Shown piece after piece: positions 48,100 through 60,300 of a stretch of DNA of 64,000 bases (position 1 is the stretch's first letter; each line of letters opens with the position of its first letter). The notes under the pieces are model-generated. The model was not told the origin of the DNA. It worked only from the letters and a program-made list of their open reading frames with translations, and ran no database searches. This DNA is from Undaria pinnatifida (Eukaryota; Sar; Phaeophyceae; Laminariales; Alariaceae). The stretch lies in assembly GCA_012845835.1 (NCBI GenBank), contig JABAKD010000026.1, positions 6,771,493 to 6,835,492 on the forward strand. The letters run 5' to 3'. A program made the translations under genes and the position numbers.

Positions 48100-49704
48100 G
48101 TAACGTAAGTTTGGGTGGGTTGAGGTAACATGGCTCCAGGCTGGTCAGAAAAGAGAGAAATTCGGGTGGGACCACCGGCGGGGGCAGGGGGCCTCATCCA
48201 ATCCAATACTTGAAATGAAATGATCGGTAACAGAGTTAAAGAATCTACAAGCAGTAGATCGCTCGTATATTTATATTTGTTGTCATGAGACAGATGATGC
48301 TGTGCGAGAGCCGTCGTATCAGACGCGCGTTCCAGGATAGAGGTTGCTCTTTTTGACTTTTTTTTGTTTTGTTTCTGAATGACGGGCGGGCCTCCTTAAC
48401 CCATTTTCGTCGGAATACCGTTGCCGTTTTTGAAATCTGAAACGTTTTTGGCAAACGTAGGTTCATGAAATGTTTCGTTTCTTATCAGGTTGCAATCTTT
48501 ACTTTCGGCTTTTAAGTAAAAAAAACTTCTTTTTCGGTCGAGGGAAAGGGCTCCTCGAGCGAGGCAACCCCAGCAAAAAACGCGGTGTACTTCCACCTTG
48601 CTTGGCGTATGCATGTCGTTTGGTCCGAAGGCGTGACTGTTGATGCGCTATTTTCTGAATGATGGGCTAGCCTGGCGTCTTGACCCAACTTCGTCGGAAT
48701 CGACACAAAATCGTCGGCGCGTCACCCGTGTAATGATCAAGGCTATGTATGGTGGAGGGGGTTCACTTTTTGGGACCTTTTTTTGGACGCGCGTATAGGG
48801 TGACTCGCGCGAGTGATCCGCCCGTTTCTTGCGCCGTCTTACGCTCTCGCGATGTTTTCATTTTTGTCACCAATACGAGGAATCCGCAATCGATGGAGTT
48901 GTAAGCTACGCTGCGCAAAATAAATCTCCTGCCTTTTTTTGGTCAGGGAGGTACGGAGTCGCTCGTGCGACTGGCTCAGACCAGGTGGTGAAAATGGGTG
49001 TATATCATAACATCATCATAACATCACCATAACACCGTCGTAACATCCCCCCTACTGATGAAAAAGCGTGTCGGCGCCGTCATTGACAACGCGCCGCAAA
49101 TTGATTGAAACCACATGCGTGCTGTTAAAGCACAGGTACACCTGTGCGTACAAGAAAGCTTCGGGCCGAAACGTGTTTCCCGGTGGACGGTCACCATTAT
49201 GGTTATCGAGTTGTTAGTAGACCGTATTGTGCGGGGCGGAGAACCCTAACTCCGCACAAGGGGAATGATCGCATCACGTGGTGTGAACATGATAATAGCA
49301 TGCCTTAGTCCTGGTATTTTGCAACGTTACTGGTTTGTGTACCTACTGCTGTAGTACCAGGTGGTAATCAAACAGCCAACGCACCTGATGAAAAGATTTT
49401 GCAGTGTTTGGTTTTGCAATGTTAGGAGGCAAGGAGGCGTTTCATTTTTTGTGAAATAAGTGCCCGTTTTCAAATTGCGCCTCGAGTGTGCCGATTCAAT
49501 GGTGGTTTGTTTTCAGAGTTTGATAAAACGCACTTTACTACCGAGCGAAACGTCGCATACAATTTGAGATGCATTTTTCGATTCTGTCCGCAGCATGAAC
49601 TACAGTATCCAACAGAAACACTGGTGTCCAGGCTGGGTTTCTCATGCGGGAGGCGGTGCGTTCTACACAAACTTCAGTATAACGGCTCCCGAACTTCTTG
49701 TGTT
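48100..49704. other. Intergenic with a partial dispersed repeat R
   Basis: A partial R copy lies at 48330-48430 (TTTCTGAATGACGGGCGGGCC). No gene is recognised. Confidence 0.4.
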
Positions 49705-49791
49705 CCTGTAAACGTCGGCCCGAAAATCCCGCCCTATACTAATTTCAAGTAAATTTGTGAAAAAACGGGTTTTCAGTTGTAAAGGCGTTAA
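49705..49791 (+). repeat. Short dispersed repeat S adjoining a gypsy LTR
   Basis: TATACTAATTTCAAGTAAATT...CAGTTGTAAAGGCGTTAA as at 13905 and 23355. It ends exactly where the LTR at 49792 begins. Confidence 0.55.
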
Positions 49792-50241
49792 TGTAAGGTT
49801 ATTGGGCGGGAACACAGAGTGTCCCCTGCAGGTCTGCCAACTGAGCAGGTCCTTGGAGAGTGCTCACTTTCGTAGCCTTCGTAGTCGTAGCTTTATTTGA
49901 TTCCACCTGAGCCCCGGGTGGCTTCTGAGATCGGAGGCACGTGCCTCCGATTTATTTTATTTTTATTTATGTGCCTCCGATTTATTTCCTAACTTTCCCG
50001 AATATAAACCGCCAACCTTATCATACGAAACCCATCCAAATTATCACAAATTCGGAAATACAACACACAAAAAGATAAGAGAGGACACACAGACCCGTAC
50101 ATAGCCCTGTACCACGTTACGCACGAACAGGGTACCCTGGTCGCCCCCCGGCTCTGGGCTGAGAAGGGCGTCGGCGGCAGGACTCGAACATGCGCGTGAA
50201 ATCACGGTGGGTTTCCAATCCTTCGAGGCCGTATCTCAACA
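49792..50241 (-). mobile_element. Gypsy-family LTR, enlarged, with an embedded tRNA-Ser 3' half
   Basis: Most of the sequence (49800-50060) is colinear with the LTR at 5569-5837, including the GGAGGCACGTGCCTCC hairpin, here partly duplicated. The end CCTTCGAGGCCGTATCTCAACA matches the outer LTR end. Between these lie about 100 bp of new sequence and a 56-bp tRNA-Ser(GGA) 3' half at 50166-50221, sense on the minus strand, opposite to the primer-site orientation in the full element. No internal region flanks it, so it behaves as a solo or rearranged LTR. Confidence 0.75.
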
Positions 50242-51091
50242 TAAATCACCACGTTTCTTAGCATGTGTCCTGTGCTGTACAATACAAGGGCACAAGCTGG
50301 GGTGGAGGTATACCTGGCTATTTTGTTTTCTGAAGGACGAGGCTCCTTGACCCAAAATCGCCGGAAAAAAAGTAAGTGATGGGCCTTTTTTTTTGCATGA
50401 TTTTCGTTGTGTACCTAGGCAACGGGACTTTTTTATCCGGGATCATAGCAGTTTTGGTTCTCCAAAATCGGTTTCGGGGAGAGGTATTAAGCTCCCAAAT
50501 CGAGGAACCTCCTCAGAAAAAAAAGTGGAGAACCTCTATCGTAGCACGCGTCTAGCAACGACACCTACCTAAGAACGACACATGATGCGGTGGAGGTGGT
50601 AAGCACCGTTGTTTTCCTCTGCAAGGTGTATGGCTTGGAGAGTTCTATAAAAAAGTGCCTCACCCTAACCTTCAAAGCTGATTTTGAGTCAACGCCTTTT
50701 ACAACTGGAAACCCTTTTTTGGGGACAAATTTACTTGAAATTAGTATAGATAGGGATTCTGGAGGGCTCTAAAAGCGCAACCCGATGGCCCCCGCCCCCC
50801 CCACCCAAACACAAACAGACCATGGCCTACATACATACAGTAGGTATATATACACACAGCATTAAAATGCAAAAAAGAGTTATCCCGCGGTAGGCGTTTT
50901 GCACTTTTTCGGGCAAAAAGCGCTTTTTTTTTCCTGGCTCCTCGAGTGAAGAACTATGCTACCAGTACTTTTTATGTTTTTTTTTTAGCCATCTCACGGG
51001 GTAGGGGTGCTGTGCAGCATCATGATTCAGTCCATGAGGTCCTCACGTCAGGCATTCGTTCGCACAACCCGACCAAGCTGCTATGCCTCAG
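50242..51091. other. Intergenic with dispersed repeats R and S
   Basis: An R copy (plus) lies at 50320-50585 and an inverted S copy at 50688-50775. No gene is recognised. Confidence 0.5.
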
Positions 51092-51472
51092 TGTTTTAAG
51101 GCTTAGTTTGGGTAAGCTATTGGTTAAGCCTTTTGCAAGTGGTCAAACGGATTAATACCCCACTAATACCTTAACAAATGGCGTCGTCGGCAGACCGTGG
51201 GTTTTTGGATCGTGGGTTCGAATCCCACGTCCACAATAATAAACCTTTTCAGACTTTCCCCATCCATGTCGGACTTGAACAAATACTCTCCCTGGTACCC
51301 CAGGGAATGAAACGGCTTGGATAATTGACAGGTCCGCCCGTATATCCGGCCGACCTGCTATCCCGCCGTTTCAGGGTCCCCGGGAGAGTGTTATAAGGCT
51401 TAGTTTGGGTAAGCTATGGGTTAACCCTTTGCAAGTGGCCAAACGGACCAATACCCCACTAATATCTTAACA
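51092..51472 (+). mobile_element. TRIM element, complete copy (plus)
   Basis: 5' LTR 51092-51176 (TGTTTTAAGG...CCTTAACA), 2-bp gap, primer site TGGCGTCGTCGGCAGA at 51179-51194, interior of about 210 bp with a T-arm-like hairpin (CGTGGGTTCGAATCCCACG), polypurine GGGAGAG, and 3' LTR 51389-51472. Total 381 bp with no coding capacity. The LTRs differ at several sites and no target duplication is visible, so the copy is old. Confidence 0.9.
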
Positions 51473-51739
51473 TTGGTCCTAAAAAAAAGGGACTCGTGAA
51501 ATTACTTGACTAATGACTAACCGGTAGTTCTCCACTTTTGGTACATTACTAGTTAATCCAACAACTGCAACCTCTACAGCGGGATGACTCTTCTGTAGTC
51601 TAATAACTTCAAGATATATATATATATCTATTTGCAGGACTAGTAGCTTTGATCGGGTTGCGCGCGAAAGACAATATAACATATATATGATATAAAGGGA
51701 TGTCTTCTTGCTACAACCGTCACACTTGTCCCCTTTAAG

Positions 51740-53150
51740 GAGTAATGCTTTCCGCGCACGTATTGAAGTGTCCCGCCCGCCCCTCCCCCCCCCCCCCCCT
51801 CCACCCGATCCCTCTTGTTCAAACGCCCCACCTAAAATCAAAATCTGCCGGAGTAGAAAACATTACCAGCCGGCTGATATCACCTCATTGTCTTTCCGGC
51901 CATCTAACATCAAATCTTCTAGAATAATAAACAATGCCAGGCAGGTGATGTAAGGGGATGTCTTCTTGCTACAACCGTCAGATTTGTCCCCTTTAAGGGT
52001 TTATAGTTTCCGCGCACATATTGAAGTGTCCCCCCCCCCCCCCCCCCCCGGATCCCTCTTGTTCAAACACCCCACCTAAAATCAACATCTGCCAGAGCCA
52101 GCTGATATCACCTCAATATCTTTCTAGCCATCCGTGCCGTAGCTCCAATTCATTTCCGCCCAGCCCCCCCCCCCCCCCCCTCCGCCTCTCCCCACCCTTT
52201 TGTTCAAACGCCCCACCTAAAATCGAAATCGGCCAGAGTAATAAACACTTCTACGCAATTGATATCACGTCATTATCTTCCTAACCATCCATGACATGTC
52301 TTTCATTCATTCCCCCCGCCCCCCCGCCCCCCCAACGCCTCCTCCTTCCCCACCACCCGTACGATCGCCTAGACCTAACACCACGCATATAGCAAGCCCC
52401 TACATATATGCGTAATACGCGCGATCGGAGTATCAACACAAGCTTGCAAATATGAGTTTCGACCAAATCTTCGATCTCACAGCTGGAGTATATTTTTATA
52501 TTATACGTGACCTAAACCTCTTGAAAACCCTCCCCCCCCCCCCCCCCCCGAACCCCCCCCCCCCCCCGTCTTCCCCGCTCCCTTTTGCTCAAACGCCCCA
52601 CCTAACATCGAATTCTGCCAGAGTATTAAACACTTCCACGCACTTGTTATCACCTCATTATCTTTCTGGAGCCATCCATGCCGCTGCTACAACCCCCCCC
52701 CTCCCCCTTACGCCCCCTCCTTCCCCACCACCCGAAATATCGCCTAGATCTAGCACCACGCGTATAGCAAACCCCTACATCTATGCGACATTATTTTTTC
52801 GCTCCTCCCCCCCCCCGCTCCACGTCCTTAAAAACTCCGCCCTCCCCTCACCGGTTATTCGACTCACAGGATTCACTTGATAAACTGATGCATTCCCTTC
52901 CACAGCTGTCAGGTTTTGTCCCCCTCAAAAACGGGTTTTATAGTTTCCGCGCACAGACTGACTAACATCGCCCTGTTGACCCTGATAGCTACACTGTAGT
53001 TGCAAGGGGAGTCGCCGACCTATATCCTTAATGAGGACGCACAACCCGTAATACGCGAGATCGGAGTATCACACACAGCTTGCAAAGATGCGCTTTGACA
53101 AAATCTTTGATCTCACAGCTGGAGTGTATTTTAATTTTTATAATATAGAG
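51740..53150 (+). repeat. Unnamed dispersed element, copy 2 (poly-C repeats ending in ATG modules)
   Basis: Colinear with 30765-31680. Repeated units with C-runs and CCACCTAAAATCAAAATCTG precede CTGTTGACCCTGATAGC, GGAGTCGCCGACCTATATCC and GATCGGAGTATCACACACAGC. ATG modules lie at 52452 (MSFDQIFDLTAGVYF) and 53088 (MRFDKIFDLTAGVYFNFYN). Confidence 0.72.
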
Positions 53151-53679
53151 GGAAAGGAAACAGTAGATAAAAGGAGAAGACTGTGGGGAAATGTTTGGCG
53201 GAAGATGCCAACGCTTTATGTGGTGCGATCATTCGACTCCATAGGTACCCCACTGCTGCTTTATGGAAGGATAATTCCATGTACATCGGAACGGCATCTA
53301 CGCTATATTGTCGGAGGGCAAGAGTAAAATAAAATACTAACATATATACGCCTTCGAAGCCATGTTAAGCTCCTCCAAGTAAGGAGCAGCTCGGAAACTT
53401 CCTGGGATGTACGTGTTCACCCCTTCTGTGGGATGTTTCAAGACGAGAATGAGCCATCTCGGTGAGACCACTCTGGCCGCGATTTTACGCAGAGTTCATC
53501 GATATAGACTAGCTTTGAGGGACCGCCAGGCCGCAAGGGGAAGGGAGGGCGAAGCAGGAGGACTGCGGCCACTGGCCAGGGGCGCTAATGCTGATGAGGA
53601 CTAAGGTAGACTAACAGCTAAAACATACCAGGTATGTAGACAAAGGAAGCAGTAGATAAAAGGAGAAGATATGGGGGAG
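53151..53679. other. Sequence following the ATG module; no recognised gene
   Basis: A frame from 53088 runs to 53327 and another short frame lies at 53407-53604; neither is recognised. The phrase AGTAGATAAAAGGAGAAGA occurs twice (about 53162 and 53652). Confidence 0.35.
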
Positions 53680-54330
53680 GGGGGGTAGTGCTCATTTGTT
53701 GCTTGCCTTAGTCATTCGATCATTGACCACGCATAAGAGCACCGCTCCTACTCCTAATAGAGACACCTCCAACATTTGGGCGCTCATTACGTTTCTCTCA
53801 TGAATTACATATGTAGAAACTGTTTGCTTATCCTATCCCGTCCTGTTCGCCGTCTGCGGCCACAATCTATCTCCTAGGATAGCGATCGTTTTATCGCTAC
53901 TCTACCAAACTCTTCCATGTCACATACGTCAAATTTCCTCATATACTCCTCTAACCAACCCGTTTCTCCTTGTATATTTCACATTCCCCTACTATGTGAA
54001 CCCTACTCTCAATTATTATGCCACACGGGCACATATTTGTAGCCACCTCTTCCTCCTCCTGACTGCTAGTACACATCTTTCTTCTTTCTGGTAGGTGAAG
54101 GTCCCCTACACGTAATCGTAGTTTCAGCTTCTCGCGTAGTCCATTGGGGCGTGCAGATACATTTTCATTCCAAATTCTTGCCCCAACCCTCCGCATATCT
54201 CTACGTGTTCCTCCGCTTGCATCTTACTTCTTACCGCTAGTCTTTCTCCTGTCTTGTACCCGTCAAACGCATCTATAGACCGTACCTTTCTTAGTCTCGG
54301 TGTAAATCTTTGCATACTTTGTCGACTACG
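53680..54330 (-). pseudogene. LINE C-terminal fragment with 3' tail
   Basis: Minus-strand translation shows FTPRLRKVRSIDAFDGYKTGE, KLRLRVGDLHLPERRK, the zinc-like NMCPCG...ESRVHIVGECEIY motif of LINE C-termini and the MEEFG/LGDRLWPQTA stretch, then the shared tail. At least two frameshifts and a stop interrupt it. The RT core is absent. Confidence 0.78.
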
Positions 54331-54390
54331 TTATTCCACCGTCCTCTAGGCAGCCCCTTGGACTTATCTCCCATACAGCCCTATCATCTA

Positions 54391-57300
54391 TATCTAGACC
54401 TGGTAGGACGAGAACCCCCACCTACAACTTACGCCACTAGTACCGTGATCTAACCTGTCATGCATACAGATAGATCCTGGTGTCAACCTCACCGCTTCCA
54501 CCAACAGCAAAGTTGGCTCGTCATAACACCCGCACGTATCGAAACTTACGTGCTCCAAACCCCGTACGCACCCACAGGTAGTTACCCCCAGCGGGTTATT
54601 GTGCTGCACGCCTAAAAAACGTGCATCACAATGACCTGCGCTCTACTACTCGCCTTTTCCCTTCCGTTTTTGCCCCCCCCTTTTTATTTCTTCTTCTTCT
54701 TCTTCTTCTTTCGTCGTTGCCATCGTTTCTTCCCCCTTTCTTCCGATGCCCTGCGCGCTACGTGCGTCGCCTGTCTTCCGATACTCTGTTTTCATCGTTG
54801 TACAGAACCTAATCACAGCGCCGGCGCAGGAAAACAAGTCGCTTAACCGTCACGCCTCATCCCGGTGCTCACACCCGAGGCTGTTTCCTGGACGGCCAAC
54901 AAAGAACACCCCAAACACCAAGGCGAGTGGCAGTTGCGTCGGGGGAGAAGTCCCCCCAACGCGGAACGTACTCGCAAGCACCATCTAACCGATTAGTAGC
55001 CACCCTAAAGGGCCAGAAAACGCCCCCACAGGGGAAAACACCCTCGTGCTGCATGCACACACCACCACAAGAGTCATCAGGACTCTGCCCGAACGCGTAC
55101 GTACGTCCACGCGCATCGGCAACAACACATACAGAAGCGAACAAACAGTAAAGCCCTCAGCGAAAACGAGGGCGCAACGCTAGCAAAACCATACCCATAA
55201 CACAGAAAAAAAATGCAGTAAACAACAAACATAGGCCGTACCGTAACACAAAAAAAAATCCCCAAACGAAACATAGACCGCAGACGCTGGGGCCGGGGCA
55301 GCTGGGGGATGGAGGAGGGAGCCGGAGGGAGGAGAGAGCCGGGGGCGGGAGAGCTGGGGGGAGGAGAGCCAAGGAGGGGGGCGGAGCTGGGGGGAGGAGA
55401 ACCCTGACCTAGACCTTACGCCACTAGTAACGTAACGTGATCTAACCCGTCGGGCATACAGGTAGTAACCTCACCGCTTCCACCAACAGCAAAGTTGGCT
55501 CGTCATAACACCCGCACGTATCAAAACTTACGTGCGCCAAACCCCGTACGCACCCACAGGTAGTTACCCCCAGCGGGTTATTGTGCTGCACGCCTAAAAA
55601 ACGTGCATCACAGTGACCTGCGCCCTACTCCTCGCCTTTTCCCTTCCGTTTTTGCCCCCCCCCCCCCCCCCCATTTTTTTTTTTTTTTTTCTTCTTCTTC
55701 TTCTTTGTCGTTGCCCTCGTTTCTTCCCCCTTTCTTCCGGTGCCCTGCGCGCTACGTGCGTCGCCTGTCTTCCGATACTCTGTTTTCATCGTTGTACAGG
55801 AACCTAATCACAGCGCCGGCGCAGGAAAACAAGTCACTTAACCGTCACGCCTCATCCCGGTGCTCACACCCGAGGCTGTTTCCTGGACGGCCAACAAAGA
55901 ACACCCCAAACACCAAGGCGAGTGGCAGTTGCGTCGGGGGAGAAGCCCCCCCAACGCGGAACGCACTCGCAAGCACCATCTAACCGATTAGTAGCCACCC
56001 TAAAGGGCCAGAAAACGCCCCCACAGGGGAAAACACCCTCGTGCTGCATGCACACACCACCACAAGAGTCATCAGGACTCTGCCCGAACGCGTACGTACG
56101 TCCACGCGCAACGGCAACAACACATATAGAAGCGAACAAACAGTAAAGCCCTCAACGAAAACGAGGGCGCAACGCTAGCAAAACCATACCCATAACACAT
56201 GAAAAAAATGCAGTAAACAACAAACATAGGCCGTACCGTAACACAGAAAACACCTCCCCAAACGAAACATAGACCGCAGACGCTGGGGCCGGGGCAGCTG
56301 GGGGATGGAGGAGGGAGCCGGAGGGAGGAGAGAGCCGGGGGCGGGAGAGCTGGGGGGAGGAGAGCCAAGGAGGGGGGCGGAGCTGGGGGGAGGAGAACCC
56401 TGACCTAGACCTTACGCCACTAGTAACGTAACGTGATCTAACCCGTCGGGCATACAGGTAGTAACCTCACCGCTTCCACCAACAGCAAAGTTGGCTCGTC
56501 ATAACACCCGCACGTATCAAAACTTACGTGCTCCAAACCCCGTACGCACCCACAGGTAGTTACCCCCAGCGGGTTATTGTGCTGCACGCCTAAAAAACGT
56601 GCATCACAGTGACCTGCGCCCTACTCCTCGCCTTTTCCCTTCCGTTTTTGCCCCCCCCCCCCCCCCCCCCCCTTTTTTTTTTTTTTCTTCTTCTTCTTCT
56701 TCTTCTTTTGTCGTTGCCCTCGTTTCTTCCCCCTTTCTTCCGGTGCCCTGCGCGCTACGTGCGTCGCCTGTCTTCCGATACTCTGTTTTCATCGTTGTAC
56801 AGAACCTAATCACAGCGCCGGCGCAGGAAAACAAGTCACTTAACCGTCACGCCTCATCCCGGTGCTCACACCCGAGGCTGTTTCCTGGACGGCCAACAAA
56901 GAACACCCCAAACACCAAGGCGAGTGGCAGTTGCGTCGGGGGAGAAGCCCCCCCAACGCGGAACGCACTCGCAAGCACCATCTAACCGATTAGTAGCCAC
57001 CCTAAAGGGCCAGAAAACGCCCCCACAGGGGAAAACACCCTCGTGCTGCATGCACACACCACCACAAGAGTCATCAGGACTCTGCCCGAACGCGTACGTA
57101 CGTCCACGCGCAACGGCAACAACACATATAGAAGCGAACAAACAGTAAAGCCCTCAGCGAAAACGAGGGCGCAACGCTAGCAAAACCATACCCATAACAC
57201 AGAAAAAAACTGCAAGTAAACAACAAACATAGGCCATACCGTAACACAGAAAAGCCTCCCCAAACGAAACATAGACCAGCAGACGCTGGGGCCGGGGCAG

Positions 57301-60300
57301 CTGGGGGATGGAGGAGGGAGCCGGAGGGAGGAGAGAGCCGGGGGCGGGAGAGCTGGGGGGAGGAGAGCCAAGGAGGGGGGCGGAGCTGGGGGGAGGAGAA
57401 CCCTGACCTAGACCTTACGCCACTAGTAACGTAACGTGATCTAACCCGTCGGGCATACAGGTAGTAACCTCACCGCTTCCACCAACAGCAAAGTTGGCTC
57501 GTCATAACACCCGCACGTATCAAAACTTACGTGCGCCAAACCCCGTACGCACCCACAGGTAGTTACCCCCAGCGGGTTATTGTGCTGCACGCCTAAAAAA
57601 CGTGCATCACAGTGACCTGCGCCCTACTCCTCGCCTTTTCCCTTCCGTTTTTGCCCCCCCCCCCCCCCCCCCCCCCCTTTTTTTTTTTTTTTCTTCTTTT
57701 TCTTCTCCTTCTTTTGTCGTTGCCCTCGTTTCTTCCCCCTTTCTTCCGGTGCCCTGCGCGCTACGCGCGCCGCCTGTCTTCCGACACTCTGTTTTCATCG
57801 TTGTACAGGACCTAATCACAGCGCCGGCGCAGGAAAACAAGTCAGCTTAACCGTCACGCCTCATCCCGGTGCTCACACCCGAGGCTGTTTCCTGGACGGC
57901 CAACAAAGAACACCCCAAACACCAAGGCGAGTGGCAGTTGCGTCGGGGGAGAAGCCCCCCCAACGCGGAACGCACTCGCAAGCACCATCTAACCGATTAG
58001 TAGCCACCCTAAAGGGCCAGAAAACGCCCCCACAGGGGAAAACACCCTCGTGCTGCATGCACACACCACCACAAGAGTCATCAGGACTCTGCCCGAACGC
58101 GTACGTACGTCCACGCGCAACGGCAACAACACATATAGAAGCGAACAAACAGTAAAGCCCTCAGCGAAAACGAGGGCGCAACGCTAGCAAAACCATACCC
58201 ATAACACAGAAAAAAACTGCAGTAAACAACAAACATAGGCCATACCGTAACACAGAAAAGCCTCCCCAAACGAAACATAGACCGCAGACGCTGGGGCCGG
58301 GGCAGCTGGGGGATGGAGGAGGGAGCCGGAGGGAGGAGAGAGCCGGGGGCGGGAGAGCTGGGGGGAGGAGAGCCAAGGAGGGGGGCGGAGCTGGGGGGAG
58401 GAGAACCCTGACCTAGACCTTACGCCACTAGTAACGTAACGTGATCTAACCCGTCGGGCATACAGGTAGTAACCTCACCGCTTCCACCAACAGCAAAGTT
58501 GGCTCGTCATAACACCCGCACGTATCAAAACTTACGTGCGCCAAACCCCGTACGCACCCACAGGTAGTTACCCCCAGCGGGTTATTGTGCTGCACGCCTA
58601 AAAAACGTGCATCACAGTGACCTGCGCCCTACTCCTCGCCTTTTCCCTTCCGTTTTTGCCCCCCTTTTTTTTTTTTTTTTTTTTTCTTCTTCTTCTTTTG
58701 TCGTTGCCCTCGTTTCTTCCCCCTTTCTTCCGGTGCCCTGCGCGCTACGCGCGCCGCCTGTCTTCCGATACTCTGTTTTCATCGTTGTACAGGACCTAAT
58801 CACAGCGCCGGCGCAGGAAAACAAGTCACTTAACCGTCACGCCTCATCCCGGTGCTCACACCCGAGGCTGTTTCCTGGACGGCCAACAAAGAACACCCCA
58901 AACACCAAGGCGAGTGGCAGTTGCGTCGGGGGAGAAGCCCCCCCAACGCGGAACGCACTCGCAAGCACCATCTAACCGATTAGTAGCCACCCTAAAGGGC
59001 CAGAAAACGCCCCCACAGGGGAAAACACCCTCGTGCTGCATGCACACACCACCACAAGAGTCATCAGGACTCTGCCCGAACGCGTACGTACGTCCACGCG
59101 CAACGGCAACAACACATATAGAAGCGAACAAACAGTAAAGCCCTCAGCGAAAACGAGGGCGCAACGCTAGCAAAACCATACCCATAACACAGAAAAAAAC
59201 TGCAGTAAACAACAAACATAGGCCATACCGTAACACAGAAAAGCCTCCCCAAACGAAACATAGACCAGCAGACGCTGGGGCCGGGGCAGCTGGGGGATGG
59301 AGGAGGGAGCCGGAGGGAGGAGAGAGCCGGGGGCGGGAGAGCTGGGGGGAGGAGAGCCAAGGAGGGGGGCGGAGCTGGGGGGAGGAGAACCCTGACCTAG
59401 ACCTTACGCCACTAGTAACGTAACGTGATCTAACCCGTCGGGCATACAGGTAGTAACCTCACCGCTTCCACCAACAGCAAAGTTGGCTCGTCATAACACC
59501 CGCACGTATCAAAACTTACGTGCTCCAAACCCCGTACGCACCCACAGGTAGTTACCCCCAGCGGGTTATTGTGCTGCACGCCTAAAAAACGTGCATCACA
59601 GTGACCTGCGCCCTACTCCTCGCCTTTTCCCTTCCGTTTTTTGCCCCCCCCCCCCCCCCCCCCCCCCTTTTTTTTTTTTCTTCTTTTTCTTCTTCTTCTT
59701 TTGTCGTTGCCCTCGTTTCTTCCTCCCCTTTCTTCCGGTGCCCTGCGCGCGACGTGCGTCGCCTGTCTTCCGATACTCTGTTTTCATCGTTGTACAGGAC
59801 CTAATCACAGCGCCGGCGCAGGAAAACAAGTCACTTAACCGTCACGCCTCATCCCGGTGCTCACACCCGAGGCTGTTTCCTGGACGGCCAACAAAGAACA
59901 CCCCAAACACCAAGGCGAGTGGCAGTTGCGTCGGGGGAGAAGCCCCCCCAACGCGGAACGCACTCGCAAGCACCATCTAACCGATTAGTAGCCACCCTAA
60001 AGGGCCAGAAAACGCCCCCACAGGGGAAAACACCCTCGTGCTGCATGCACACACCACCACAAGAGTCATCAGGACTCTGCCCGAACGCGTACGTACGTCC
60101 ACGCGCAACGGCAACAACACATATAGAAGCGAACAAACAGTAAAGCCCTCAGCGAAAACGAGGGCGCAACGCTAGCAAAACCATACCCATAACACAGAAA
60201 AAAACTGCAGTAAACAACAAACATAGGCCATACCGTAACACAGAAAAGCCTCCCCAAACGAAACATAGACCGCAGACGCTGGGGCCGGGGCAGCTGGGGG

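Noticed and set aside
55603-55983. Plus-strand Pro/Phe-rich frames of about 120 residues in each satellite unit
   Set aside because: They start at GTG and run through a homopolymer tract whose length varies between units, so the frame is not maintained.
55864-56139. A 91-residue minus-strand frame repeated in every satellite unit
   Set aside because: It starts at TTG, not ATG. The four differences I see between the diverged first unit and the others all change the amino acid. Repetition of the DNA explains its recurrence.
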